This document shows positions 17,813-30,298 of a stretch of 64,000 nt of DNA, one piece after another. Position 1 is the stretch's first letter, and every line of letters starts with the position of its first letter. The DNA comes from Macrotrachela quadricornifera (lineage: Eukaryota; Rotifera; Eurotatoria; Philodinida; Philodinidae). The stretch spans positions 167,818 to 231,817 of the forward strand of contig JAJEKB010000238.1 of assembly GCA_022393335.1 (NCBI GenBank), in the 5' to 3' direction. Below the pieces are notes generated by a model. The model searched no databases and was not told where the DNA came from. It saw only the letters and a program-made list of their open reading frames with translations. The translations under genes were made by a program, and so were the position numbers.

Positions 17813-20800
17813 TTATAGAATATAATCAAGTTCATATCGAGCATAATCATTACGTGGTTTATTAATACGTTTTTCCAATAAATCTGTTTCGTCTACTGTT
17901 GGACGAATATTATCATCAACAATACGTGGATAAGCAGTTACTAATGAATCTTGTGCACCAATATATAATGTATTATAAACTTTCCAATAAACATCACGTA
18001 CTCGTCGAGCTGGATGAAAAAGACCCTGAAAATAAAAATATAAAATTAATTATTTAATTTAAAAAAAACAAGATTTTTTTTTCTTACTTGTAATGCATAA
18101 TAAAGCAATCTACATGGTCCAAGACCAACACGTAATCCTTCAATAGCAGAAATAAATGCTTGAATAACATGAGGACTTGTTTCAAATATATTTGGCCAAA
18201 CATGATTTAATAAATGACATAATGCATCTTCACAACCAAAACCAAATACACCTAATGACATATGTCCAATAGCAGTCATTGCTGTTTGACGATGTACTAA
18301 ATCTCTATCCATCATAGCATCTTCAAGTAATGGTGTTACTGCATATATATAATCTTTAGACATTTCACCAATATATTCAAACATAAAAGCTAATGCTTTT
18401 AATACACCATTTTGAACATTTAATTCTGGTACACGATATTCATTCATTAAACCTGGTAAAACAGTAAATGGTGAACATGTTTCCGATACAATAGCAATAG
18501 CAACTGTTGTACAAACACGTAATTGCCGTTCTTGAACTTTAAGATTATTTAATAATGTTGCAAGTACATCATGTGGACCAATAGCTTTAGCTATATAACC
18601 AAATGTATTAATAGCAGCACGACGAATAGATTTTTTATGTGCTTTAAGTAATTCAAGTAATTCAAAACAAATACGCATCCATTCACGAGCTGGTACATGT
18701 TCTGCACCTAATTCAGCAATACGACCAACAAGATCAATACAATTCTCTTGAACTTTTTCATGTCTATTGAAAAAGAAAAAAAAACAATATTAAATTTGTA
18801 ATGAAAATTTTAGAAATTATTTTTTATCATATTTTCTTCTCAACAAAAAAAGCCTATCTCGCATTACATATTATTATTAATATTTAATTAAATAAAAAAC
18901 AAAAAATTAACTTTACCTGTTTTTTAAAATAGGTGTTAATCTTGGTAATAAGTCTTTAATAGGTGGTGTCATATTAGTCATACCAATAACATTAACAATA
19001 CCTAAAATATAAATTAATAATTCATTTTAATTAATAAATAAAAATTTTATTTTTACCTTTTAATGCTCCAAGAATACTTCCTAAAACTTCTGGATATTCT
19101 TCACCAAGATATTCATATAAAACAAGACCTAATTGTCCCATTAATTTTTCTTCTGAACATAATTTCATAACATTAGCTATTTTTTGTATAAGGTCAGCTG
19201 CTTGTTGTCGTACTTTAGCTGCTTTATTATTTAAACGCCATAAAATTGTTCCACATATTTGTGGTAAATATGCTTTACAACGTTTTCCTAATGAATTAAC
19301 AACAGCACCAAAACCATTTAACATAACTGTATCTTCTGTTGTTTGTTCTTGAAATGCATAAAGTATACCATCAATTAATTGTTCTTCTAAACGTGAATCA
19401 ATATCAGCTGAACCTAAATTTGTCATAATTTTTTCAATTGTTTCAATAACCATTTTACGATATTGTTCAGATTCATCTTTTAAATCATCAACAATACGAT
19501 TAATTATTTCTGATGAACCAACTTTATTTGCCATTTCAACAGTTGTATCAACTAATTGTCGATAATTACGACGATCTAATGCCATACGTTGATTCCAAAA
19601 ATATTTAAAAAATGCTGGTAAAACTTCTTCTTTTATATATTTTGCTTCAACGCCATCAGTTGCTGTACATTGTTTAACAACTTTAAGAACAATTTTTTTC
19701 ATTTCTTCATCAGGTGATTGAAATTCACGAATTAATATTAACATTACTTCACGAGTATAATAACATGCATATTCAGCATCCATCAATGGAATTAAATAAC
19801 CAATTGCTTTAAGAAATGCAGCAAGACCCTAAATCAAAAAAGAGAAATGTAGAATTTTTATAAAAATTGATATAATTGAGAAGATGAGGGTGAAGGTGAG
19901 GAACAAACGCTATTCAAACTGATGTTTTGGCAGTAGTATTACTAGATGATTTTCATATGACTCGATAGATTTTGACAAGGTCTACAAGAATGTAGATATC
20001 AACAAAGTATTCTTACATTTTTTTTGTAATAAGAAATAATATAGATCTCGCATTTTTTATGAAAAGAAACATATTCAGTTTTCAATAATGTCAAAAAATT
20101 TGAATGCGATATTGACAATGTCAATTTACAGAGTAGGATCAAATCTTAAAATCATCATCATCATCATATGAATGATCGAAGTGAAATCAAAACCAGAAAT
20201 AAGCCAGTTTAGCCAAAAATAACAAAAGTCTGGCATCCCACCGATAGTTCGTAGAAAAAGAGATTTAGTTTTTTGCTTCTATCATGCAAAAAAAGATTGC
20301 TGTGAGCTTCAAATGTAGAGGAACCGAAGTATCGCTAATATAGATTAAACACAGACTACATCTGTAACGGTCAGTGCCCGTTATGTTTCACCTGCCTGAC
20401 CTATTCACCACGGGCTGACCCTATCTCTTTATCCTCATGTGTGACCGCCTGACCTGTATCTGTATCTATAAAATGCGCGTGTAAGAAGAGAAAGGACACA
20501 CTTGGAATGGTGAACTAGCCAAATAAACGTTGTGCCGAATGGCACAGACAGGCACTCATCCCTATTTGTCGTTACAACACCCTAAATAGAAGTTCGAAAA
20601 TCCGTTCACTTTGTGATATTGTGAGCGCAGAAAGACAGAAAAACGGAAGAAGACACAGTGGCTCACACATATTTATGAGACAAGAACATATGATAGATTC
20701 AGTTCAGTAAAAAAAAGTTGCAAAGTTTCTTTCTCAAATTCATGACCAGTTCCTGCTGTGAGCAGAAGTGCTCTTTCAAAAAAAAACCAGTTGTGACCAA

Positions 20801-23800
20801 CTCTGCAGATTCGAAATAATTCAATATTCAGTTGAAATTTACTGACATGCAAAAAATTCTACTTGAAAAAATTTTAATTTCTCAGCACGATACGATTGAG
20901 TTTTGACAATTTTTCATAAAATTTTACTAAAGATGTAGAAAATCTTATGTCAGAAAAGTTACGTGATGTGATGAGTTTTTATTAAAATTTATCAAAACTT
21001 TATTAGTTGAAATCAAGTTGTCTATATTGTGCTAGCTAGTTATCCTGTAGAAACAACATCCTCATCCGAGCAAATTCAATCACTTCCAGGCATATTGCCC
21101 ATTCTGGAGTGGAAATTGTCGGATTTCAAACATTGGAAACCGTATTGAAGCTCAGATTGGAAGATGTCTTTTTGATTATTTAAGCTTTAAACACAACGGG
21201 TTGAAAAGGCTTATCTCAGTGGACTCAATCATTTAATTTGAAAGTTTTCTGTTTGTACGTCAACAATTCTATCGTAATTTGCTTTCGTATATTTAAATTT
21301 CAACTTTAATTAATATTTCTTTTAGCTAAACCAATATGTTACATGGAAAGAAAATTTACTAAAAAACAATTTCAATAAAAATTATTGCCTATTTGGTTCT
21401 TATGATACATTTCGGAGAATAATTTTGAACCTTTTTATTGTTCCCCTTGCTTGGAAATATACTGATTCATCCAAATCGACTGACATTGTCAATTATTATC
21501 CATAACAAACTAGGTTTTCCTCAGAAAAAGAGGATTTATAATCGAAAAGAGGGGGAATGGGCAGCCAGGCAAAAGTTTTTCTAGGAAACTACGCCTTCAT
21601 TCAGTTACGACACTATTGTCTAAGCACAACTTTCTCATAATGGATGTAAAAATAAAACAAATTTTTTGCTTACTTTTCCACGATGTTGTTTAATACCACT
21701 CCATAATGGTTTAAGTACAGTATCAAATGATTCAATTCCATATGGTGCTGCTGCTTCAGCCAATGCTGCAATACCCAATGCTGTAATTGTTCGTACTTTT
21801 TGTTGTTCATCAATAAGACCTAAAATAAAAAATAAAAAATAAATTAAACAAAAAAAAAATTCATTTTTTATTTATTTTTACCATGTTCAATAATTTCAAC
21901 TAATGATTTTAAATGTGGTAAAATAGCACAGCCAAGTAAAATAGCAATTTGTTGAATAATTTTTATTCCTGTATGTCTTGCTTGCCATGATTTTTTACTT
22001 TTACAAACAGCTTTTAAAAATGGTAATAATGCTGGTATACCAAGTGCTGATGCAACAACAGCAAAAGCACGTGCTGTTGTATTACGTACATATTCATCTA
22101 AATTATCAATATCAGGTCTCATTGTTGATATCATTGTTGCTAAACCAGCAGCTTTAGCTAAATTTGAAATAATTTCACGTCCTTCAACACGTGCATAATA
22201 ATCTTCATCAATTAAAAGTGGTTCAATAACAACACAAATTTTGTGTACATATGGACGAACAAGATCATCAAGTTTATATAAAATTCTATCAATAACTTTG
22301 ACAAGTAAATGTCTTTCTTGATCTTCTAATGTTGGTGACATTAATAATGGTAAAATTTGATTAAATAATGGACCAGCGCCAAATTCTCGTGCTTTATCAG
22401 TTATTTGTCTTAATGCTGCTTTACGCATAGGTGGTGTACCATTTTTAATTTTAAGTAATAATTTCATTATTTTTCTTTCCTTTTGTTCTTCAGGTGTTAA
22501 AGCTTCTTCATCAACTTCTTGTAATAATTTATCAAAATATTGTAAATCATCAGGTTTTAATAAAGGTAAATTTCCTGATGGTTGATATTCTTGTAATTGA
22601 CTTGATTGACTATTTTGTCCATGTGCTGATTCTTGGATATGAAAACCTGATAATGTTGATTGTGGTGTTGGTGTTGCTGTTAATTTACGTGCTGGTGTTC
22701 GAATTGGTATATAAGATGCTGGTGGTGGTAAAACTTTATAACCTGGTGGAAACATTGCATCAAGTTCTTCATCAGATAATGGACGATTACGCTCATCTAT
22801 TTCACGTTCCCAACGATAAGCTTGCATTTGTTCAGGTGTCATTGGAACTTGACTTGGTGTTGGTGTTGCCATATTAAGAGCACGTGGACCAACAGGTGTT
22901 GCAATAATTGGTGTCATACCTGGTGTAAAACCACTAGATGTACGTGGAGTTGATGCAACACCAATTTCTTTTGTAACTGGTGTAAAACTAGCACCATTTG
23001 TTGTTGTTGCATTAGCTGGTGTTTCATCCCAACGTGAACGACGTTTATCAGTTGAAGGTGTAGGAGTAGATCGTATAATATAATCAGCATCATCCATACC
23101 ACCACGATCCGTTTTTGGTGTTTCTGCCCAACCAGAACTTATTGTTTCTAAATAAAAAAAAACAAAATGAGTTAAAACAATAAAAATTCTATTTAGAAAA
23201 ATCATTTTTACCTCGTTCAGTACGTGGAGTCTAGATTAATAAAGAAAAAACAAAGTAAAAAAAATATATATAAATAATAAAAATCAAGATATTGACTTAC
23301 TTCATCCCATCGATTACGTTTATTTGATGGTGTAGCTGAATGATGTGGTGTTTCAGCGCCTGGTGTTCGCGAAGCCATTGGTGTTTCATCAAATGATTGG
23401 CCAGGTGCAGGTGTAGCATCCCACATTCGATGAGCTGGTGTTACTGCCTGAAATATAATAAAGAAAAAAATCAATATATATATGTAAAAACAATAAAATA
23501 ATTGTCCTACTTCATCATAAGCTGTTTTTTTTGCTTTTGGATCAGTATCATCAGTAGGCGCTGTTTGATCCCATCGTCGTCGACGTTTTTCACCCATTGT
23601 AGATGCACTACCATTAGTTCCTGCATTATTTTGACTTTCAGCTGCTTTTGCTTTTTCTGCTAATTGATTTCTTGTATCAACCTAGAAAAAGAAAGAAAAA
23701 TAAAATATCATATATTTATATTTTTTCTAAATATTAATTAAAATAAATTTTACTTTTGCATTTCGTATAGCAACTTCACCCATAATTTCTGCATAACTAC

Positions 23801-24967
23801 GTGCTTTCGACTGTGGATCTGGTGTTTTTCCACCTAAATAAATTCAATTTAAATAATTAATAAATAAGTTTTATATAAAAACAAAATAATAAAAGAAGAA
23901 TTTTAATATAAAAATTAAGAATAAAAAAAACCCACCATTATTGATAAATACTACCTCGTGTTTTTTTTTGTCATTGGATACATATCAAGAAATACTTTAT
24001 AGAAAAGAAAAAGGAAATATTTTTTTCTTTTTAATATATTTATATTCTTTTATTATAGTAGTATCTGTACCATGCTCGAGCTCATTTCAAGCAAGATGAT
24101 TGTCAACGTTGCGATCAAACAGCACGTTGATAATCGTTTAATGTCTAAAAAATAAGCTAAGATTCTAATTAATTAAACAGGCGTTTACTATATATTCACA
24201 CCTTTTTTTTTTAATTAATAGAAAAGTCATATATATGTAGATGATGTGTATCCATGTAGCCAAACGCCTATAAAAATCAACTCAATATCAGAAATAACCT
24301 CTTGAAAAAACATCTAATTCAATATCTTACACGGAAATAATAATAATAAAGAATAAAAGAACAAAGATATTTTTTATTTACCATCAGCAAAATAATCTAC
24401 TCGTTCAGGTGATATAACTCCTTGTACCATACGTCGTTTTTTTTGATATTCATTTTCTCGATCAGCAATTGTTGGTCGACGATGTTCAGCTAATGGATCA
24501 TGATTCTAAATCAATCATATATATATATATATTAAAATAAATTGAAAAAAAATAATAATAAATTTATTTTTTTTACTCGATCAATATTTGGAATATTTTG
24601 TAAAATATCAGCTGTTGGTCCATATTGTTTTAATCTCATATTTGTTAAAGATGTTTGATAATCTTCATCTTCATCCTAAAAATAATTATAATGAAAAGAA
24701 AAAATTTAAACAAAATAATAAATAAACATACATCTTCATCATTATTTCCTGGTGCATAATTTAAATAACCAGCTCGAGTATTGCCTCCATAAACATCTGT
24801 ATCAAGAATTTCATTACCAAATCGAGTACCACGAGCTTCATCTTCTTCTTTTCGACGTTCATCACGCATAGCTTTCGATTGAGCTTCAACAGCTACAATT
24901 TAAAGAAAAATCAAATCAAATCCAAAATTTCATAATAAAAAAACTTACCATCATGTTTGGAACTCAT
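17813..24967 (-). CDS. SF3B1: Splicing factor 3B subunit 1
   Basis: Core U2 snRNP protein that clamps U2 on the branch point. Fourteen exons on the minus strand: 24949-24967, 24732-24892, 24577-24675, 24382-24505, 23754-23833, 23511-23681, 23301-23447, 23212-23230, 21882-23147, 21674-21819, 19057-19828, 18917-19001, 18088-18763, 17813-18025. They encode 1325 residues, close to the about 1300 usual for the family. The N-terminal third has the RWDETP / TP-rich repeats that are phosphorylated and bind partners. The rest is the HEAT-repeat superhelix, nearly identical to animal SF3B1 in stretches such as [19 protein letters not shown] and NNLKVQERQ. The family motif EQQKVRTI, which I recall as holding the human K700 cancer hotspot, is present in the tenth exon. 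The protein ends in YELDYIL, as in the family. Unusual points are a 19-nt internal exon (23212-23230) and a 1845-nt intron (19829-21673) carrying a solo LTR. Confidence 0.97.
19829..21673 (-). other. Exceptionally long SF3B1 intron
   Basis: This 1845-nt intron splits the protein between HRGK and [10 protein letters not shown]. The other introns of the gene are mostly 50-150 nt. Both splice sites are canonical on the minus strand. Apart from the solo LTR the content is not recognised: it lacks long open frames and may contain further eroded repeats. Confidence 0.75.
20363..20576 (+). mobile_element. Solo LTR of a retrotransposon in an SF3B1 intron
   Basis: A 214-bp block begins TGTAACG and ends CGTTACA, a perfect 7-bp terminal inverted repeat with TG...CA ends. 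Inside, in plus orientation, are TATAAAA (20467-20473) and AATAAA (20522-20527), spaced as in an LTR promoter and polyadenylation signal. The flanking five bases are ACATC (20358-20362) and ACACC (20577-20581), a target-site duplication with one mismatch. Its GC content is clearly higher than the surrounding intron. No internal retroelement coding sequence is adjacent, so it looks like a solo LTR left by recombination. It lies antisense to SF3B1. The family cannot be named from this alone. Confidence 0.8.
23834..24381 (-). other. Long SF3B1 intron (548 nt)
   Basis: Second-longest intron of the gene. Splice sites are canonical and it joins in frame. Nothing beyond AT-rich sequence and poly-T tracts was recognised in it. 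Confidence 0.6.
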
Positions 24968-25539
24968 GGTGTATTGTATTAAGCAATACTAACCAAGAGT
25001 ATGAATATTCTTTTTATTGAAAGTTTATTGCGTAAATATGTTGATAGAAATAAAACTAATAGCAATTGTTTGTTTTTTTTCTTCTTAATATTATTTATTA
25101 TTTATTTAAATTTTTTTTTTTCTATATTAATATACAAAAAAAATTCTAATTTATTTTTTAAAAGGTTAAATTTAAAATAAAGAAATGATTTGTTTTGTTT
25201 TGTTTTTATTTTTCTTATCATAGTTATGCATTATATATTTTATTGTATTGGTTATTTAATTTAAGCAATAGAATTCTTGAGAACGAAAATCGATGAACTG
25301 AATATTTAAAGAAAGAAAGGAAAAAGACAAATTTTAGTTTTGATTTGTTGTTATCAATAAGTAAAGAAATAAATTATTTATTTAAATAAATTTCTTTTCC
25401 GTTTTTTTTTCTTTATTATTTAGATTATTAAAAGAAAAAAAGAAAAAAAAATTGTTGTTATTATTATTGTTGGTGATTTTTTTTTCTTTGTTTTCTTTCT
25501 TTTTGTTATTATTATTTTGATTTTGTACATCTATTCTTC
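24968..25539. promoter_or_regulatory. Divergent promoter region of SF3B1 and HMGB-like gene
   Basis: 572 bp separate the SF3B1 ATG (minus, 24967) from the first candidate ATG of the HMGB-like gene (plus, 25540). It is AT-rich with long T and A tracts and no open frame. A shared bidirectional promoter is inferred from geometry only. No TATA box or factor site was confidently identified. Confidence 0.4.
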
Positions 25540-28513
25540 ATGTTTTCACCATTTGTTGACGGTATGCATCCACATCAACATTTTCCACTTATGCAATTAT
25601 CTGATCGACAACAAATGCAAATAGCATCTGGGTAAGGATAAAGGATTAATTTTCAAATAGATTTTATTCTATTATATATATATAATTACTGGTATGGAAA
25701 TATACAATATTCATAGTATAAATTGTCTACTTCGTTTTTCTAATTGATTGTGAATAACGATTATTTGTATGATTAAAAGACTTTGGCAATCATTTGTCAA
25801 GTAGCTGTCACTATTAGTTGGACCAATAAAAAGATATATATATATTTTAGATCGATATATTTGCGTTTATTCATTGTTTACATTTCGCATAACCTTTCTA
25901 TTCGTTAGTGACATTCTCTACATGACATTTTTCTTTCTCATCAGCTTGTTGAAGATATGAAAAAAAAAAAAAGAAAAACTAGTTAAAGGAGAATTACTTT
26001 TGACAATCGACTGTCGTTGCTCATCATTTTTATGATCATTATTTGTTGTCATTCGAGGTTATTTCTTTTTTCTTTTTCTTTCTTCTCTTTTTATCGTTCT
26101 TCTTAATTTCCAAAAGAATATTAAAAAAAAAACTTATTTTAATGTCTGACCCGAAATTAATAGGCGATAAATCATCAGGGTCGTTCATCTATTTGCTCGT
26201 CTCTCTCTCTCTCACTCTTTCTCTCTTCCTTCTCGTCATTCTCACTCTACTTGACCCTTGGCGAACGTGTCCGGCAAACTTTCAAACCTATCTATATGTA
26301 TATACCCGCGATTAATTGAGTTTTTCTCTGTTCTGTTGTCGGACGAACGAGAGAGAGGAAAAAAAATTGAGAGAGGGCATACTCTTGATTTGCTAAGAAC
26401 AGAACAATCTCTTTTCTCTCTATCATTTCTTTTTCTTTTTCTTTTTTCTCTTACGAACGAAACAAGAAATAATTATATACATTGATGTGGCCGAGGCTAA
26501 CGCACAAATATAGAAAGAGAGAACAGTGAAAATCGATTAAAAAGGAGAAAGAAGAGAGGAGAGAGAAAAGAAGGGGACCTTTCGTCGATGTCGTCGCATT
26601 CTACATACATTGCCATGCCGTCATCTAGAATGCCGTTTTTTCCCTTCGATTTTTTTTCTTTTTTTTTCTATTAAAAACGAACAATATGACGTGTTATTTC
26701 TTTAATACATACGTTTGGGTCTGCGCATGTTCTTCAATGTTTTTTTCTCCCCTGTTGATGCTATAATACACATGTATAACGCGTGTCCCATTATCGTTAT
26801 TGCCACATGCACACATGTGTCAGAATACGAAGAGAAAAGTTATGGGTGTTGTCTAATTTAGTTTTTCTATATCTATATACATTGAGTGATAATATGATGA
26901 TGATGTTCGAATTCATATAATATAGATGATATTTAATAAAAAAATCCTTCGATTACAGATCGAATAATTATCGATGTAATACATTATTAATATATCTTTA
27001 CAAATGACTTCTGCACTATATTATCAATCGATGATAGTGCCACAACAGCAACAACAAATACAACAAATGCAAATGTAGTGAGTAAACAAAAGAATAGATA
27101 AATAGTAACATTTTTTTATTATTGTCAATTAGAAAAAAAAAAGATATATTTTATATTAATAATAATAGAAATATATTTCATATTATTTTCTTTTTAGTTA
27201 TCATCCACAACAACAACAAGCATCATTACCACATATGATGCCACAACCACAACAAGTTCATCATTTAATTCCACAATCAACAGGAACATCAACACAAAAT
27301 CGTGATCATCATCAACATTCTCATCCACCTAAAGAAATGAATAAACCAAAAGGTCGAATGAGTGCATATACTTTTTTTGTACAAAAATGTCGTGATGAAC
27401 ATAGAAAAGCGTATCCAAATGAAAATGCTAATTTTAGTGAATTTTCAAAGAAATGTGCAGAAAAATGGAAGGTAAGAAAAACTGAAAATTCTTCTTAATG
27501 AAAATATATATCAATTTAAGAATGATAAAAGATCTAAAACTATTGTCTTTTAAACGAACATTTTGATTATATATGTCAGACTAAAATCATAATAGAATTA
27601 ATAAAAAAATCATCAATTTCTTCTGATATAATTAAATAATAACTTCGTACATTTTTCATTTCTCAATCAATTCTATTATACTCTTTTTTCATACTTTCTT
27701 TGATCAAGGACAAATAACAGAAAAATTATATAGGATTAAGTGAGTAGTTGTGCGAACATTTATATTAGAGAATGAAAGAAAAGAAAAACAAAATATTTTT
27801 TTTTTCTTTTTTTTTTATTTATTGTCTCTATTTTAATAGACAATGACTGATAATGAAAAATCTAAATTTGCTGCACAAGCTGAAGTAGATAAACAACGAT
27901 TTGAACGTGAAATGGCAGCTTATCAACCCGGTGAAAAACGCAAAAAGAAGAAAAAAGATCCATTGGCACCAAAACGACCATTGTAAGGATAAAAAAAAGC
28001 AAGTAATTTTAAAAGAAATAAATTTTTTTTTTAGATCGGCTTTTTTTCATTATTGTAAAGAAGAACGTCCTAAATTAAAAGCATTAAATCCGAGTTTATC
28101 TGTTGGTGAAATTGCTAAAGAATTGGGTGATCGTTGGAATCATACAGCACCTGAAGGAAAACAAATTTATGAAGAATCAGCACAACGAGATAAAGAAAGA
28201 TATGAAAAAGTCAGTTATGATTAATTGATTTTTTATATCATTTATTATTTTTTCTTTTTTGTATTATTATTATTAGGAAATGAATGATTTTAGATTAGCT
28301 AATAAAAAAGCCGCTAAATCAAATTCATCATCTCAGGCGCTAACACAACAGCAACAACAACCACATCACTCCGATCAACAAGTCAGAATACATCAAGATG
28401 TAAATGAAGATTTTTTTTTTATTATTATTATTATTTCTATCTTATTCTATAATCGAAATTTTCTCTTGCTTTTATCTAGTCACAACAGCAACAGCGACAA
28501 CAACAACAACAGC

Positions 28514-28545
<32 letters not shown>

Positions 28546-29754
28546 GAACAACAACAGCAGCAGCAACAACAACAACAACAACAGCAGCAACAGTACTCTT
28601 CTGCATCATACCAATTACCATCATTTAATCCGATGCAATCTTTTCAACCACAAGTAATTAATAGAATTGATTGATTGATTAATTTTATTTGCAATTTTCT
28701 TTATAGGCTTTTGCTCAAATGAACAATTTTCAAGATAATGGTTTAGCAGCCTCACTTTTTCCTCATTATAATGGTTATTCGTTACCAATGCCGCATAATA
28801 ATGTAGGATATTAGTGAGCATTAGAAGTAGTATGCACACACACACACATATATTCATACTCATTCTTTTTCTTTCTCTTCCATATTAAATATATTGAAAA
28901 GCAGTCATCAATTTTTATTTATTGCCATTCACATGTGTATATATATAAGGATATACATATATATGACAGATGAATCTCTCTTCCTTTTTTTTTATTTTAT
29001 AAACCTGATAATTAGTGTACATGTGTATATAAAGATAAAATGTCATTGATAAATAATTAGTATATCAACATCAACCATCAGCATTTTTTGTTCTTCCGGT
29101 TTGTTTTCTTTTCTTTTCTTTTGTGTTTGTTTTTTATTTAAAAAAAAAAAAAGGATTGTTGTCAATTATTTTATGTTTGGTGTTCTTGTCTTGTGTGTAC
29201 ATAACAAAAAAAAACCCAACAAGATAGAAAAAGAAAACAATTGATAAACAAAAAAAAAACGAACTGATTTTTCTTTTTTTCTTGATACTCATTGAATATA
29301 TAATTATAATCATGAGTAAGTATTCTATTTCCTTATATACTGCTTTGCTTCTTACATCTCTTATCTTTGTATCCGATATATATATATATTTATATATCCG
29401 TGTGTATGCGTGTGCTTACTTCTTCTCATATTACAGCTTTAAGTTTTTATATTTAATTGATAAAAGGAAACAATAAGAATTTTTATTTTATCTATAGGTT
29501 CAAATGCAACAATTTCAAGCATTACAACAACAACAATTACAACAACATCTTCAACATCAGGTAAAGAATGAGTCAAGTAAATAATATTTTATTTTATCTT
29601 TTTTTTTTCGATTCGTTAGACTTATCAAACTTTAACAACAGCTAACACAAATTCTACGAATAATAATAATAATAATAATGGTGATCAACGCCACGATGAG
29701 GATGATGATGATGACGATGATGATGATGATAATGAATCGGAAGGTGATGATTAA
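25540..29754 (+). CDS. Two-box HMG protein (HMGB/Dsp1-like) with polyQ and acidic tail
   Basis: Non-sequence-specific DNA-bending chromatin protein. Common exons: 27198-27471, 27840-27982, 28035-28209, 28277-28399, 28480-28653, 28707-28802, 29498-29560, 29620-29754. Two first exons fit: 25540-25631 (92 nt, 424 residues in total) or 27004-27077 (74 nt, 418 residues). Both end in phase 2. HMG box A ([17 protein letters not shown]...) lies at about residues 73-143. Box B ([17 protein letters not shown]...) lies at about 160-225. They are linked by a basic [11 protein letters not shown] stretch. Gln-rich regions precede box A and follow box B, as in insect Dsp1. The protein closes with about 15 acidic residues typical of HMGB1/2. 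The donor at 28803 is weak; reading through it ends at a TAG at 28812-28814 and drops the acidic tail. The third-from-first donor choice (28400) is the likeliest of two in-frame options. Confidence 0.88.
26201..26577 (+). promoter_or_regulatory. CT-rich and GA-rich tracts upstream of the proximal HMGB exon
   Basis: A CT repeat (26201-26234) and, further on, a purine-only GA-rich run (26539-26577) lie between the two alternative first exons. In animals such GAGA-type tracts are common at promoters. Placement before the proximal first exon fits an internal promoter, but this is inference from position and composition. Confidence 0.35.
27004..27077 (+). CDS. Alternative first coding exon of the HMGB-like gene
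   Basis: It starts [15 protein letters not shown] and ends in TA before a GTGAGT donor. Its phase matches the exon at 27198, as does that of the distal exon 25540-25631 (starts MFSPFVDG). The distal exon cannot splice into this one in frame without meeting a stop, so the two look mutually exclusive. The sequence just upstream (ATTACAG at 26953-26959) offers an acceptor for a 5' UTR exon or for a trans-spliced leader. Confidence 0.6.
28480..28600 (+). repeat. CAA/CAG trinucleotide run encoding polyglutamine
   Basis: A nearly uninterrupted mix of CAA and CAG codons gives about 35-40 Gln residues with single Arg and Glu breaks. It lies in frame in the HMGB-like gene. The mixed codons suggest a selected polyQ tract rather than a pure slippage array, though length variation is likely. 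Confidence 0.85.
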
Positions 29755-30298
29755 ATAAAATTCATTTTTTGTTTATTCATTATTAATTGAGTAATAATAA
29801 ACATTAAAGAAAAATAAAAAAACAAGAAAGTATTGCGCTATTTGTTTGGTTTTTTTTGATTCTTATATTTGTCTCGATTCGTGTTTTTTTTGCTCCCTAT
29901 TTCTTTTTCTTCTTTTTCTTTGATAGTATACATATAAATATACTATTCAATTGATTGTTTTTTTTTTTGTTTGTATTTGTTCGTACTGTGACTAATTGAT
30001 GTATATCAAAAAAAAAACACAAAATCATTCACACACTTAGCTTGTACGTATTTGTCCTATTTTTTTTTTCTTGTTGTCATTTTTTGCATCATGACAGGCA
30101 ACATTTTTCTTCTTCTTCATTGTTCTTATTCTTGTCTGCTTTTTTTTACACGATAATGTCAGACATACATACATATTGTTCTCTTTTTTGTTTTTTTTGT
30201 TTATCTTGTGAGTAAAAAATTGAAAAGAATGGTGGGCAACCATCAGTTTAAACTATTATAATAGATTGGTTGTCATATCTTTAGATTTTGAATCAGAA
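29755..30298. other. Spacer between HMGB-like gene and PAAF1
   Basis: The AATAAA overlapping the region right after the HMGB stop (29755-29762) can serve as its polyadenylation signal. The rest is T-rich, low-complexity sequence with no supported gene. An acceptor-like TCTTTAG lies 15 nt before the PAAF1 ATG. Confidence 0.5.

Noticed and set aside
22494..22877. Plus-strand open frame rich in Leu/Val/Ile opposite SF3B1
   Set aside because: It is the antisense of a strongly conserved SF3B1 exon and has no independent support.
24980..25000. ACCAAGAG sequence upstream of SF3B1 as a possible spliced-leader RNA exon
   Set aside because: Only a short match to what I recall of rotifer leaders, with no GT donor after it and no RNA-like structure.
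28404..28628. Thr/Ala-rich and Asn-rich frames across the CAA/CAG run
   Set aside because: Shifted readings of the polyQ tract. The Gln frame is the one that joins HMGB exons on both sides.
30266..30298. Upstream extension of PAAF1 from a TTG codon
   Set aside because: Not a likely eukaryotic start. The ATG at 30299 follows an acceptor-like site and gives the expected N-terminus.
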